Assembly: GCF_900199215.1 (NCBI RefSeq)
Contig: NZ_FZQA01000008.1
Coordinates: forward strand, 92,891 to 156,890
Reading direction: 5' to 3'
DNA: 64,000 nucleotides
From: Amphiplicatus metriothermophilus
GTDB lineage: Bacteria > Pseudomonadota > Alphaproteobacteria > Caulobacterales > Parvularculaceae
Under the pieces are notes generated by a model, which worked only from the letters and a program-made list of their open reading frames with translations, was not told the origin of the DNA and did not search any database. Both the position numbers and the translations under genes were made by a program. Shown in pieces: positions 56,857-64,000 of this stretch. The stretch's first letter is position 1; the number at the start of each line of letters is the position of its first letter.

Positions 56857-56887
56857 TTGAGGATGTGTACACATTCGTGTATATGAT
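56857..56887 (+). promoter_or_regulatory. Promoter and operator-like repeat of the brnTA pair
   Basis: TTGAGG (56857-56862) and TATGAT (56882-56887) form a sigma70-type promoter with a 19-nt spacer. The spacer contains GTGTACAC followed by GTGTATA, a palindrome and partial repeat. That suits autoregulation by the BrnA ribbon-helix-helix antitoxin. The BrnT start is 45 nt downstream. Confidence 0.5.
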
Positions 56888-56931
56888 GGATATGGCGTCC
56901 TCGAAATCAGGAACGCTTGGAGGACGCCCGC

Positions 56932-57249
56932 ATGGCTCGGCGTTTCGAATGGGATGAAAACAAGCGGCAGGAGGTATTGAAAAAACGCAAGATCGACCTT
57001 CTTGAGGCGGCCCGCATGTTCAACACGCCGGAGAAGATGGAAGTCTGGGTCGATCAGCGACAGGAAGAGACGCGCGTGAACGCCATCGGAGAGGTTGCGG
57101 GCGTCTGGTATGAGCTGGTTTACGCCGAACGCGGCGACGTGATTCGTCTTATCACAGCATGGAAGTTGAATGAAAAAACCAAAAGAAAAGCTCAAGCGCG
57201 CTACGCTCGAAGAGCTCGACGCGATGAAGGAGCGCGGCGAGATACATGA
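56932..57249 (+). CDS. brnT: BrnT-family ribonuclease toxin
   Basis: A 105-residue toxin-type protein with the BrnT fold. The start FEWDENKRQEVLKKRKIDLLEAARMF matches the family's FEWDxxK...KHGVSFEEA pattern (the usual HG is replaced by RK). AERGDVIRLITAWKLNEKT takes the place of the typical ERGDRIRIISARxA. BrnT proteins cleave RNA and are neutralised by BrnA. The C-terminus extends about 15 basic residues beyond usual, because the gene runs 80 nt into brnA in another frame. An ATG five codons upstream is possible. Confidence 0.85.
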   Translation: MARRFEWDENKRQEVLKKRKIDLLEAARMFNTPEKMEVWVDQRQEETRVNAIGEVAGVWYELVYAERGDVIRLITAWKLNEKTKRKAQARYARRARRDEGARRDT

Positions 57250-57460
57250 TCCCGCGCCGGACGCGCCGGAGTTCGATGTTACGCCCGGTTTCTGGGAGCG
57301 CGCCCAGCCGTATGTTCCGCAGGGAAAGTCGTCCGTTCATCTGCGCGTCGACAGCGACGTGCTGGAATGGTTCAAGTCGCAGGGACCGGGGCACCTGACG
57401 CGCATGAACGCCGTCTTGCGCAGCTATTACGAGGCCCGGCGCAAGAAGAAGTCAGCCTAG
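57170..57460 (+). CDS. brnA: BrnA-family antitoxin
   Basis: A 96-residue antitoxin with a flexible, toxin-binding N-terminus (EELDAMKERGEIHDPAPDAP). The C-terminal ribbon-helix-helix DNA-binding domain is SSVHLRVDSDVLEWFKSQGP and TRMNAVLRSYYEARR. It should bind BrnT and repress the shared promoter. The start at 57170 has GGAAG 6 nt upstream and lies inside brnT, giving an 80-nt overlap in the +1 frame. A later ATG at 57224 would reduce the overlap but lose conserved sequence. Confidence 0.87.
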   Translation: MKKPKEKLKRATLEELDAMKERGEIHDPAPDAPEFDVTPGFWERAQPYVPQGKSSVHLRVDSDVLEWFKSQGPGHLTRMNAVLRSYYEARRKKKSA

Positions 57461-57465
57461 GCGCG

Positions 57466-57915
57466 ATGAACGACAAGGACATGATGCGCCGCGCGCTCGC
57501 CGAAGCGCGCGCCGCCGCCGAAGCCGGCGAGGCGCCGATCGGCGCGGTGCTCGTCGGCGAGGCGGGAGAGATTCTCGCCGCCGCCCATAACGCGCCGATC
57601 GCCAGCCATGATCCGACCGCCCATGCGGAAATACGCGCCTTGCGCCTGGCGGCCGAAAGGCTCGGCAATTACCGGCTGCCGGGGACGACTCTCTATGCGA
57701 CGCTCGAGCCCTGCGCGATGTGCGCCGGCGCGATCAGCCATGCGCGCGTGGCGCGGCTCGTCGTCGCGGCGAGGGATCCGAAGGGCGGGGCGGTCTGGCA
57801 CGGACCCCGCTTCTTCGAACAGCCGACCTGCCACTGGCGGCCCGAGATCGCGGAGGGGCCGTTCGCCGCAGAATCGGCGGCGCTGCTGCGCGACTTCTTC
57901 CGGGCGCGCCGGTGA
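57466..57915 (+). CDS. tadA: tRNA adenosine(34) deaminase
   Basis: Converts wobble adenosine 34 of tRNA-Arg(ACG) to inosine; 149 residues. Zinc and catalytic residues: His53 and Glu55 in TAHAEIRAL, and Cys83/Cys86 in [10 protein letters not shown]. The start [11 protein letters not shown] at 57466 fits the family. It begins 5 nt after the brnA stop; read-through transcription from brnTA is likely. Confidence 0.95.
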   Translation: MNDKDMMRRALAEARAAAEAGEAPIGAVLVGEAGEILAAAHNAPIASHDPTAHAEIRALRLAAERLGNYRLPGTTLYATLEPCAMCAGAISHARVARLVVAARDPKGGAVWHGPRFFEQPTCHWRPEIAEGPFAAESAALLRDFFRARR

Positions 57916-57983
57916 GCAAGCTGCGCCGCGCGCTTTTCCCGGCGCGCCCGCGCGCTATGCTGGCGCAGAGGAAGGAGCCCGCC

Positions 57984-59207
57984 ATGGATTTCGAATACTC
58001 TGCCCGCTGCAAGGAATATCTCGCCCGCATCAGGGATTTCATGGAGCGCCATGTCTATGAGGGCGCGGAGATTTACGAACGTCAGCACGCTGAGTTCGGG
58101 CCTGGCGAGGGCCGCTGGAAGATCCCGCCGATCATCGAAGAGCTCAAAGCCAAGGCCAGGGCGGAAGGGCTGTGGAACCTGTTTCACCCCGATCCGAAAT
58201 GGGGCCCCGGCCTTTCCAATGCGGATTACGCTCCCCTCGCTGAGCAGATGGGCCGCTGCCACATCGCGCCGGAGGTGTTCAACTGCGCCGCGCCCGACAC
58301 CGGCAATATGGAAGTGCTGATGAAATACGGCTCGCCCGAGCAGCAGGAGCGATGGCTCAAGCCGCTGCTCGACGGCGAAATCCGTTCCGCTTTTCTGATG
58401 ACCGAGCCGCAGGTCGCCTCCTCGGACGCGACGAACATCGAGACCGACATCCGCCGCGACGGCGACGACTATGTCGTCAACGGCCGCAAATGGTGGTCGT
58501 CGGGCGCGGGCGATCCGCGCTGCAAGATCTTCATCGTCATGGGCAAGACGGACAAAAACGCCGAGCGCCACAAGCAGCAGTCGATGATTCTCGTCCCGGC
58601 CGATGCGGAAGGCGTGAAGGTCGTCCGCCATCTGCCCGTTTTCGGCTATGACGACGCGCCCCACGGGCATATGGAGGTCGTGCTGGAGAACGTCCGCGTG
58701 CCGAAGGAGAACATCATCCTCGGCGAAGGGCGCGGATTCGAGATCGCGCAAGGCCGGCTCGGGCCGGGCCGCATTCATCATTGCATGCGCACCATCGGCG
58801 CGGCCGAGGTCGCGCTCGAAAAGCTTGTCAGGCGCATCCTCACGCGCGAGGCGTTCGGCAAGCCGATCTACAAGCATTCCATCTGGGAGCAGCGGGTGGC
58901 CGAAGCGCGCGTCGATATCGAGATGGCGCGGCTTTTGACGCTCAAGGCCGCCTGGATGATGGACAAGGTCGGCAACAAGGCGGCCCAGGCCGAGATCGCC
59001 ATGATCAAGGTCGCCGCGCCGCGCGTGGCGCTGAAAGTGATCGACGACGCGATTCAGGCCCATGGCGGCGCCGGCGTGACGACGGATTTCGGCCTGGCGC
59101 AGGCCTACGCCCATATCCGCACCTTGCGCCTCGCCGACGGGCCGGACGAGGTTCACTGCCGCGCCATCGCGCGCATGGAGTTCAGGAAATATTCGAACGC
59201 GCTTTGA
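57984..59207 (+). CDS. Acyl-CoA dehydrogenase, ACAD10/11-like
   Basis: A 407-residue FAD enzyme. Features of the ACAD11 group include the start [68 protein letters not shown] and the C-terminal [18 protein letters not shown]. Enzymes of this group act on long or 4-hydroxylated acyl-CoAs. GAAGGAG before the ATG at 57984 supports the start; the frame extends upstream over tadA without meaning. No kinase domain is fused, unlike the eukaryotic protein. Confidence 0.93.
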   Translation: MDFEYSARCKEYLARIRDFMERHVYEGAEIYERQHAEFGPGEGRWKIPPIIEELKAKARAEGLWNLFHPDPKWGPGLSNADYAPLAEQMGRCHIAPEVFNCAAPDTGNMEVLMKYGSPEQQERWLKPLLDGEIRSAFLMTEPQVASSDATNIETDIRRDGDDYVVNGRKWWSSGAGDPRCKIFIVMGKTDKNAERHKQQSMILVPADAEGVKVVRHLPVFGYDDAPHGHMEVVLENVRVPKENIILGEGRGFEIAQGRLGPGRIHHCMRTIGAAEVALEKLVRRILTREAFGKPIYKHSIWEQRVAEARVDIEMARLLTLKAAWMMDKVGNKAAQAEIAMIKVAAPRVALKVIDDAIQAHGGAGVTTDFGLAQAYAHIRTLRLADGPDEVHCRAIARMEFRKYSNAL

Positions 59208-59281
59208 GCGTTCCAGTTCAAGGGCCTGCCTCGTTCGTGTTATTGGTCGTCTGGCGCGTGCAGCCTGCGCGGAGGCCGGTC

Positions 59282-59590
59282 ATGGACTTTATCGACGACG
59301 CAGCGTTCTGGGCGGTTCTGGCCGCCGTCGCCATCGTCGCCTATCTCGTGGGCCGCATGAGCGGCGCCGGCTCGCCCGAGGACCGCGCCGAGCGGCGCAT
59401 GCGCGAGCGGCAGGAGGCCGAAAACGCCTTCTCCAACATGGCGCCGAGCGCCCAGCAGGAAATCGACCGGCTCATCGCGGAAGGACGCATGCTCGAAGCG
59501 ATCAAGCGCTTCCGCGAAGAGACGGGGCTCGGCCTCAAGGAGTCCAGGGACGCCATCGACTATCGCCGCGCCGCGATAGGCCAGGCGTAA
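59282..59590 (+). CDS. Membrane-anchored protein with ribosomal L7/L12-like C-terminal domain
   Basis: A 102-residue protein. One transmembrane helix (about 8-24, AAFWAVLAAVAIVAYLVG) is followed by a charged helix (32-50). The domain about 60-102 (IDRLIAEGRMLEAIKRFREE and GLGLKESRDAID) copies the pattern of the L7/L12 C-terminal domain, where conserved K/R and GLGLKEAK contact translation factors. A few bacterial small proteins combine this domain with a membrane anchor; their role is not known. The start is the ATG at 59282 behind GGAGGCC. Confidence 0.75.
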   Translation: MDFIDDAAFWAVLAAVAIVAYLVGRMSGAGSPEDRAERRMRERQEAENAFSNMAPSAQQEIDRLIAEGRMLEAIKRFREETGLGLKESRDAIDYRRAAIGQA

Positions 59591-59606
59591 GGGCGCGCCG
59601 CGCGGC

Positions 59607-60428
59607 TCACGCGAGCGCCGCGCGCACCGCCTTCGCCCCTTCGGCTGGGGGAAGAAGCGGCTCGAAGCGCCCCTCGCGCAGCATCGCCGCGGCGGCTTGC
59701 GCCATCGCTCCGTAGGCGAACCAGGCGGCGAGACCGCCGATGCTCACGCGCGCCGCGCCGGCCTCGGCGAGCTCGGCGAGACTCGCCCCGGCGAGTTTGC
59801 CGATCGCCAGAACGTTGACGGGCTTTGAAACGGCGGCGCAGACGGTCCGCACAGCCTCGATGTCGGGCAGGCCCGGCGCATAAAGAACATCCGCGCCGGC
59901 CGCTTCGAAAGCCTGCAGGCGGGCGATGATCTCGTCGAGATCGTCCTGTCCGTGAAGAAATCCTTCGGCGCGCGCCGTCAGCACGAAACCGTGGGGCGCG
60001 GCGCGGGCCGCTTCGACCGCCGCGGCGACGCGCTCGACCGCGCGCGCTCGCTCGATGACGGGGGCTTCCGGATCGCCCGAGGAATCCTCGATCGACCCGC
60101 CGGCGAGACCGGTCTCGCCGGCGAGCCGAATGGTTTCGGCCGCGTCTTCGGGCGCAAGGCCGAAGCCGTTTTCGAGATCGGCCGAGACCGGAACGTCGAC
60201 GGCCGCGGCGACGGCGCGGGCGTGGGCGAGGGCTTCCGCGCGCGCGACGCGATAGTCGTTGCGTCCCAGGGTAAGCGCGAATCCGGAAGAGGTCGTCGCG
60301 AGCGCGCGAAATCCGAGGCTTTCTAGAACGCGCGCCGAGCCCGCGTCCCATGGATTGGGCATGATGAAGGGCGCGTCCTTTTTATGCAGTGTACGGAATG
60401 TTTCGACTTTTTCTGCGGTCGTCGGCAT
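59607..60428 (-). CDS. Isocitrate lyase/PEP mutase superfamily protein
   Basis: A 273-residue TIM-barrel enzyme. Superfamily motifs: FIMPNPWDAGSARVLESLGF, ATTSSGFALTLG, VPVSADLENGFGLAPED (metal/substrate Asp), SIEDSSGDPE and FVLTARAEGFLHG. The lack of the isocitrate-lyase KKCGH motif points to the PEP-mutase/oxaloacetate-hydrolase-like group; the reaction is undetermined. Monocistronic. Confidence 0.9.
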   Translation of the reverse strand: MPTTAEKVETFRTLHKKDAPFIMPNPWDAGSARVLESLGFRALATTSSGFALTLGRNDYRVARAEALAHARAVAAAVDVPVSADLENGFGLAPEDAAETIRLAGETGLAGGSIEDSSGDPEAPVIERARAVERVAAAVEAARAAPHGFVLTARAEGFLHGQDDLDEIIARLQAFEAAGADVLYAPGLPDIEAVRTVCAAVSKPVNVLAIGKLAGASLAELAEAGAARVSIGGLAAWFAYGAMAQAAAAMLREGRFEPLLPPAEGAKAVRAALA

Positions 60429-60527
60429 AGGGGGATGCTCCTCCGGGCGTTGGAAGCAAAGGCTGCGATCGTCATCGTGCCGGACGGGGCGGGGATCCGC
60501 CGCCCGATTCTTGCGGGCGCGGCGGGT

Positions 60528-61199
60528 TCATCCGTCCGCGCCGCGACGGAGGAACTCCGCCTCGATCTCGATGGTCACGGCGTCGCCGACGAGCTCGCCA
60601 TATCGGTCGATCCCGAAATCGCTGCGATTGATCGTTCCGCGCGCCGAGAAGCCGACGACATACGCGCCGCGCAGCATGTCGCGCGCCCCGCCGTTGAAGA
60701 CCACGTCGAGGCTCGCCGGCTTCGTCACGCCCTTTAGCGTGAGCGTTCCGGCCACGCGGCCTGCATTCGCATCAGTAATTTCAACCTTCGTCGAGCGAAA
60801 GACCGCCTGCGGATGATTTTCAGCGTCGAACCATCGCGCGCCCTTCAGGGTTTGGGCGAATTCGTCATTCGCGACGTCCAGGCTGGCGATGTCTATGACG
60901 GCCTCGACCCGCGCCGCCGCGGGATCGTCCGTATCAAAATCAAGCGCGGCGTCGAAGCGTTCGAAGCGGCCGACATATCGGGAAAAGCCGAGATGGCCGA
61001 CCTTGAAGACGAGCGCGGCGTGGTCGGGGTCGAGCCGGTAGGCGCCTGCGCGCAACGCTTCCGGCTCGGCGCCGACCTGCGGCTTGACGAGACTGGCGCA
61101 GGAGCCGGCGAGCAGCGCGAGCGCGGCGGCGAGGAGAGGCGCCCCGAGGCGCAGCCGCCTTCCTGCGGCGGGCGGCGGGGCGGGCGCGCCGTCACGCAT
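60528..61199 (-). CDS. YceI-family periplasmic lipid-binding protein
   Basis: A 223-residue exported protein with a long signal segment ending in LLAGSC (Cys34), possibly a lipoprotein. The YceI lipocalin-like fold follows: YRLDPDHAALVFKVGHLGFS, FDAALDFDTDDPAAARVEAVI, SLDVANDEFAQTLKGARWFD, ATVKGVTKP-like segment (TLKGVTKPASLDV) and RGTINRSDFGIDRY. Family members bind polyisoprenoids. Its first codons overlap the 3' end of rpoH by 8 nt, so it is the last gene of the rluD-rpoH-yceI run. Confidence 0.9.
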   Translation of the reverse strand: MRDGAPAPPPAAGRRLRLGAPLLAAALALLAGSCASLVKPQVGAEPEALRAGAYRLDPDHAALVFKVGHLGFSRYVGRFERFDAALDFDTDDPAAARVEAVIDIASLDVANDEFAQTLKGARWFDAENHPQAVFRSTKVEITDANAGRVAGTLTLKGVTKPASLDVVFNGGARDMLRGAYVVGFSARGTINRSDFGIDRYGELVGDAVTIEIEAEFLRRGADG

Positions 61200-62109
61200 C
61201 GACGGTTTCTTCCTTGGGCTGGCGCGCCTCCCAGTCCATGCGCTTCATCGCCTTTTGCAGCTTTTCGAAGGCGCGGACCTCGATCTGGCGCACCCGTTCG
61301 CGGCTGATGCCGTATTCCTTGGACAGCTCTTCGAGCGTGGCCGGATTATCCTTCAGCCGCCGTTCGGCGATGATGTGCTGCTCGCGTTCATTGAGCGTGG
61401 CGAGGGCCTTTTCGAGCAGGCTCATGCGCAGCTCGTATTCGTCCTCGTTGGCGAGCTTCAGTTCCGGGTTCTCGGCGTTTTCGTCGACCAGCCAGTCCTG
61501 CCACTCCCCGCCGCCGTCGCCGTCGCCGCGCAGGGGCGCGTTGAGCGAAGTCTCCTGACCGGCCATGCGCCGGTTCATGGAGATGACGTCGTCCTCGGTC
61601 ACGCCGAGCTTCGTGGCGATATGCTCGACCTGCTCAGGGCGCAGATCGCCTTCCTCCACGGCGTCGATCTGGCCTTTCAGCTTGCGCAGGTTGAAGAAGA
61701 GCTTCTTCTGCGCGGCGGTCGTACCGATCTTCACCAGCGACCACGAGCGCAGGATGTATTCCTGAATGGCGGCGCGGATCCACCACATGGCGTAGGTGGC
61801 CAGACGGAATCCCTTGTCGGGGTCGAAGCGCTTGACCGCCTGCATCAGCCCGACATTGCCTTCGGAGATGACTTCGCCCAGCGGCAGGCCGTAGCCGCGA
61901 TAGCCCATGGCGATCTTGGCGACGAGCCGCAGGTGGCTGGTCACGAGCTTCTCGGCCGCCTCCGGGTCGCCATGCTCGCGGAACCGCTTGGCGAGCATGT
62001 ACTCCTCGTCCTTGTCGAGCATCGGAAATTTCCGGATCTCGGCGAGGTAGCGGGAAAGACTTCCCTCCGGCGTCAGGGCGGACGTCGCTGCGGCGAGTGC
62101 GTTGCTCAT
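61192..62109 (-). CDS. rpoH: RNA polymerase heat-shock sigma factor (sigma-32)
   Basis: A 305-residue alternative sigma factor for heat and stress genes. Region 1.2/2: SLSRYLAEIRKFPMLDKDEE, GYGLPLGEVISEGNVGLMQA, LATYAMWWIRAAIQEYIL. The RpoH box QKKLFFNLRK is diagnostic. Region 4 is TLNEREQHIIAERRL and YGISRERVRQIEVRAFEKL. The start MSNALAAATSALTPEG at 62109 fits the family better than an ATG 11 codons upstream. It is downstream of rluD, a conserved alphaproteobacterial order, and overlaps the YceI gene by 8 nt. Confidence 0.96.
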   Translation of the reverse strand: MSNALAAATSALTPEGSLSRYLAEIRKFPMLDKDEEYMLAKRFREHGDPEAAEKLVTSHLRLVAKIAMGYRGYGLPLGEVISEGNVGLMQAVKRFDPDKGFRLATYAMWWIRAAIQEYILRSWSLVKIGTTAAQKKLFFNLRKLKGQIDAVEEGDLRPEQVEHIATKLGVTEDDVISMNRRMAGQETSLNAPLRGDGDGGGEWQDWLVDENAENPELKLANEDEYELRMSLLEKALATLNEREQHIIAERRLKDNPATLEELSKEYGISRERVRQIEVRAFEKLQKAMKRMDWEARQPKEETVDA

Positions 62110-62164
62110 GTCAGGCGCTTTCTTTCCCCTCCGGCGCGCCATAGGGGCGGGGCGCCGAGAGGCT

Positions 62165-62192
62165 CATATATGTGCTCATACGCGCAGGCCAA
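62165..62192 (-). promoter_or_regulatory. Putative promoter of rpoH
   Basis: On the minus strand, TTGGCC (62192-62187) and TATATG (62170-62165) are separated by 16 nt. They lie in the 193-nt gap between rluD and rpoH, about 56 nt before the chosen start. A locally AT-rich CATATATGAG supports the -10 element. Other promoters in this gap are possible. Confidence 0.4.
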
Positions 62193-62302
62193 GGCTTCGG
62201 TTCGCGTGATTTCGCCGCCCTGGCGCGGCCCGATTCCGGACCAGCCCATCCTATCAGCCCGGGCGCGGCGCGGCGAGCCGGGCGATGGCCGCAGACGGGC
62301 CC

Positions 62303-63352
62303 TCACAGCGCCCTCAGCGCCGCGACGAGCGCGGCGAAATCGGCGGGCGGGGCGGCCTCGAAGCGCAAGGGCTCGCCGGTCGCGGGATGGACGAAGCCGA
62401 GGACGCGCGCGTGAAGGGCCTGCCGGCGAAAGGCGGCGAGGGCCGCGATGGCGCGCTCGGCGGCCGCGTCGCCCGGCTTGAGGCCGGCCAGGCCCGGCCC
62501 GCGGCCGTAGACCGGATCGCCGATCAGCGGATGGCCGATATGGGCCATATGGACCCGGATCTGATGGGTGCGCCCCGTTTCGAGACGGCACTCGACGAGG
62601 CTCGCCAGCGCGTCGCCGGGAAGGCGCGCGCGCCCGCGCCCGAACGCCTCCGTGATGCGGTAATGAGTCACCGCATGGCGCGCGTCCGGGCGCGCGTCGC
62701 CGTCGCGGACCACGGTCATCTTCTTGCGGTCGGCGGCGGCGCGGGCGAGGGGCGCGTCCACGGTCCCGACGCCCGGCCGCGGCGCGCCGATCACGACGGC
62801 GTCATAGGCCCGCTCGATGTCGCGCCCGGCGAAGGCGGCGGCGAGGCCCTGATGGGCCGCGTCGTTCTTGGCGACGACGATGAGGCCCGAGGTGTCCTTG
62901 TCGAGGCGGTGGACGATCCCTGGCCGCGCGACGCCGCCGACGCCCGACAGGCTGTCCCCGCAATGGGCGATGAGCGCGTTGACGAGCGTGCCGGTCCAGT
63001 TGCCCGCGGCGGGATGGACGACGAGCCCGGCCGGCTTGTTGACCACGACGAGGTCGGCGTCCTCGTAGCGGATGTCGAGCGCAATCGCCTCGGCGCGCGG
63101 GGCGGCCGGGGCGAGGGGCGGGACGGTCAGGCGATAGCGCTCGCCGGCGCGGATCTTCCAGGACGGGTCGTCGAAGACCGCGCCGTCGCGTTCCAGCGCC
63201 CCCCCTTCGATCAGCGCCTTGAGGCGCGAGCGGGTGAAGCCGTCGAGGCGCTCGGCCAGCCATTTGTCGAGACGCGCGCCGGCGTCCTGCGCCGCGATGA
63301 GGAAGTCGCGCGTCTCGCCTGCCGGCTTGTCGTCGTCCTCGCGCGCGGTCAT
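62303..63352 (-). CDS. rluD: 23S rRNA pseudouridine synthase, RluD family
   Basis: About 349 residues. An S4 domain (ARLDKWLAERLDGFTRSRLKALI, shown for its RLDKWL core) precedes the RluA/RluD catalytic domain with IVHRLDKDTSGLIVVAKND containing the catalytic Asp, then GRTHQIRVHMAHIGHPLIGDPVYG. Modifies helix 69 uridines (1911, 1915, 1917) in the canonical enzyme. I chose the ATG at 63352 (MTAREDDDKP); another lies 21 codons upstream. It diverges from the DUF6476 gene and precedes rpoH. Confidence 0.93.
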   Translation of the reverse strand: MTAREDDDKPAGETRDFLIAAQDAGARLDKWLAERLDGFTRSRLKALIEGGALERDGAVFDDPSWKIRAGERYRLTVPPLAPAAPRAEAIALDIRYEDADLVVVNKPAGLVVHPAAGNWTGTLVNALIAHCGDSLSGVGGVARPGIVHRLDKDTSGLIVVAKNDAAHQGLAAAFAGRDIERAYDAVVIGAPRPGVGTVDAPLARAAADRKKMTVVRDGDARPDARHAVTHYRITEAFGRGRARLPGDALASLVECRLETGRTHQIRVHMAHIGHPLIGDPVYGRGPGLAGLKPGDAAAERAIAALAAFRRQALHARVLGFVHPATGEPLRFEAAPPADFAALVAALRAL

Positions 63353-63418
63353 AAGCCTCGCCGTAAGAGCCTGCGTCCCGATGGCGCCGATGCCCGAGCC
63401 CGCCGCCGGAGTCAAACC

Positions 63419-63820
63419 ATGCCCGCTGAAAACGCTCCCGATTCCCGCCGCGAGGACGCCCCGCCGAGCGGCGCCCTGCCCATCGCCAGCGTGATCGGCG
63501 CGCGCAACCTTCTGATCATCATCATCACCATGCCGCTGTTTTTCCTCGGCGCGTTTCTGGCCGCGCTCTTTATCTTCGGGCCGAAGGAGGCGCGCGAGGC
63601 CGCGCGCGCCGACGCGCCGGCGCGCGCGGCGTTCCCCGAACCGCGCCAGCCGATCGCGCTGCCCGCCGGCGCGCGGGTGAGCGCCATGACGCTCGACGGC
63701 GACCGGCTGGCGCTGAGCGTCGAGACCGAGGCGGGAGCGAGCCGCGTCATCATCTACGATCTCGCCGCCGGAGCCGTCGCGGCGGAGATTCCGCTGGAGA
63801 CCGCCGACGGGCGGCGCTGA
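63419..63820 (+). CDS. DUF6476 family membrane protein
   Basis: A 133-residue protein with one transmembrane helix (about 29-53, NLLIIIITMPLFFLGAFLAALFIFG, shown only for extent) and a small beta-rich domain outside. The pattern PIALPAGARVSAMTLDGDR, a middle LALSVETE strand and RVIIYDLAAGAVAAEIPL fits DUF6476, which commonly sits divergent to rluD in alphaproteobacteria. Function unknown. The start at 63419 is the only one compatible with the short gap to rluD. Confidence 0.82.
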   Translation: MPAENAPDSRREDAPPSGALPIASVIGARNLLIIIITMPLFFLGAFLAALFIFGPKEAREAARADAPARAAFPEPRQPIALPAGARVSAMTLDGDRLALSVETEAGASRVIIYDLAAGAVAAEIPLETADGRR

Positions 63821-64000
63821 GCGCGCGCCGCCAAGGGGCCGGCCCTTCGCGCAAGTGGCGACGGCGGGGCGGCGAATCGCACGAAACGGCGCGGCGGCGA
63901 GTCGCGCTGAGTCTGGCGCCGCAAGGGCTTCGGGCCGGTTTCGAACGATTCGGCTTTGCGCGAATCGCGCGGTTTCGCCCCGAAGGGGCGCGCGCGGGCG
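63821..64000. other. GC-rich right-edge region, no gene seen
   Basis: No coding or RNA gene is supported in these 180 bp. It contains near-direct repeats GGCGGCGAATCGCACG and GGCGGCGAGTCGCGCT about 30 nt apart, and several GAATCG/CGATTCG words. It may be a gene start or terminator whose context lies beyond the window. Confidence 0.4.

Overview
The window is about 67-70% GC, gene-dense and has short intergenic gaps. Gene content and order point to an alphaproteobacterium from the stalked or budding marine-type lineages (Caulobacterales, Hyphomonadales or Parvularculales). The signs are a PodJ-like polarity protein with Sel1 repeats, a soluble PleC/DivJ-type kinase, a perfect TTAA-N7-TTAA CtrA-type box, an rluD-rpoH pair, DUF1491, DUF2336, DUF4169, DUF6356 and DUF6476 proteins, and a 6S RNA next to 5-formyltetrahydrofolate cyclo-ligase. 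This is inference from gene content; the sequence carries no taxonomic marker gene. I found no prophage, insertion sequence, integrase, CRISPR array, rRNA or tRNA.

Layout. 1-3.2 kb: a TonB-dependent haem-type receptor, cut by the left edge, diverges from a DUF6607 lipoprotein across Fur-like boxes. 3.3-10 kb: envelope and regulatory genes of mostly unknown function, namely a periplasmic protein, a PAS histidine kinase, DUF1491, an HU protein with a histone-H1-like tail, a His/Tyr-rich secreted protein, DUF2336 and an SH3 protein. 10.1-12.6 kb: a four-gene bufferin-type (MNIO/DUF692) RiPP operon. 12.6-19.3 kb, minus strand: an iron-type alcohol dehydrogenase, a tandem pair of small membrane proteins, a TSUP exporter with its TIGR02186 partner, and the PodJ-like protein. 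19.6-25.2 kb: an acyl-CoA dehydrogenase, a cytosine-5 methyltransferase with a Vsr mismatch endonuclease, and two secreted low-complexity proteins. 25.2-38 kb: an alanine/sodium symporter, pcm, glyQ and glyS separated by envelope genes, mtgA, and pyruvate phosphate dikinase.

38-44 kb: a SleB-type wall hydrolase behind a CtrA-like box, then a complete de novo NAD block. A NadQ-like Nudix/winged-helix regulator lies upstream of nadA, nadB and nadC, with a palindrome just ahead of nadA. 44-50 kb: small phosphatases, a decayed DUF5916 gene and a large hybrid histidine kinase. 50-64 kb: mainly housekeeping genes, including yebC, an SDR enzyme, a YmdB-type phosphoesterase, fau with 6S RNA, a class-C-like serine hydrolase, rsmD, rluB, a BrnT/BrnA toxin-antitoxin pair, tadA, a second acyl-CoA dehydrogenase, rpoH, rluD and DUF6476.

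The observations most worth following are the bufferin operon, a low-GC in-frame insertion in glyS, heptad-repeat palindromes between convergent genes (one supplies both stop codons), the 6S RNA, and three helically phased GTTAAC sites in front of the PAS kinase. None is proof of a wholly new system. The heptad palindromes and the glyS insert are the least explained.
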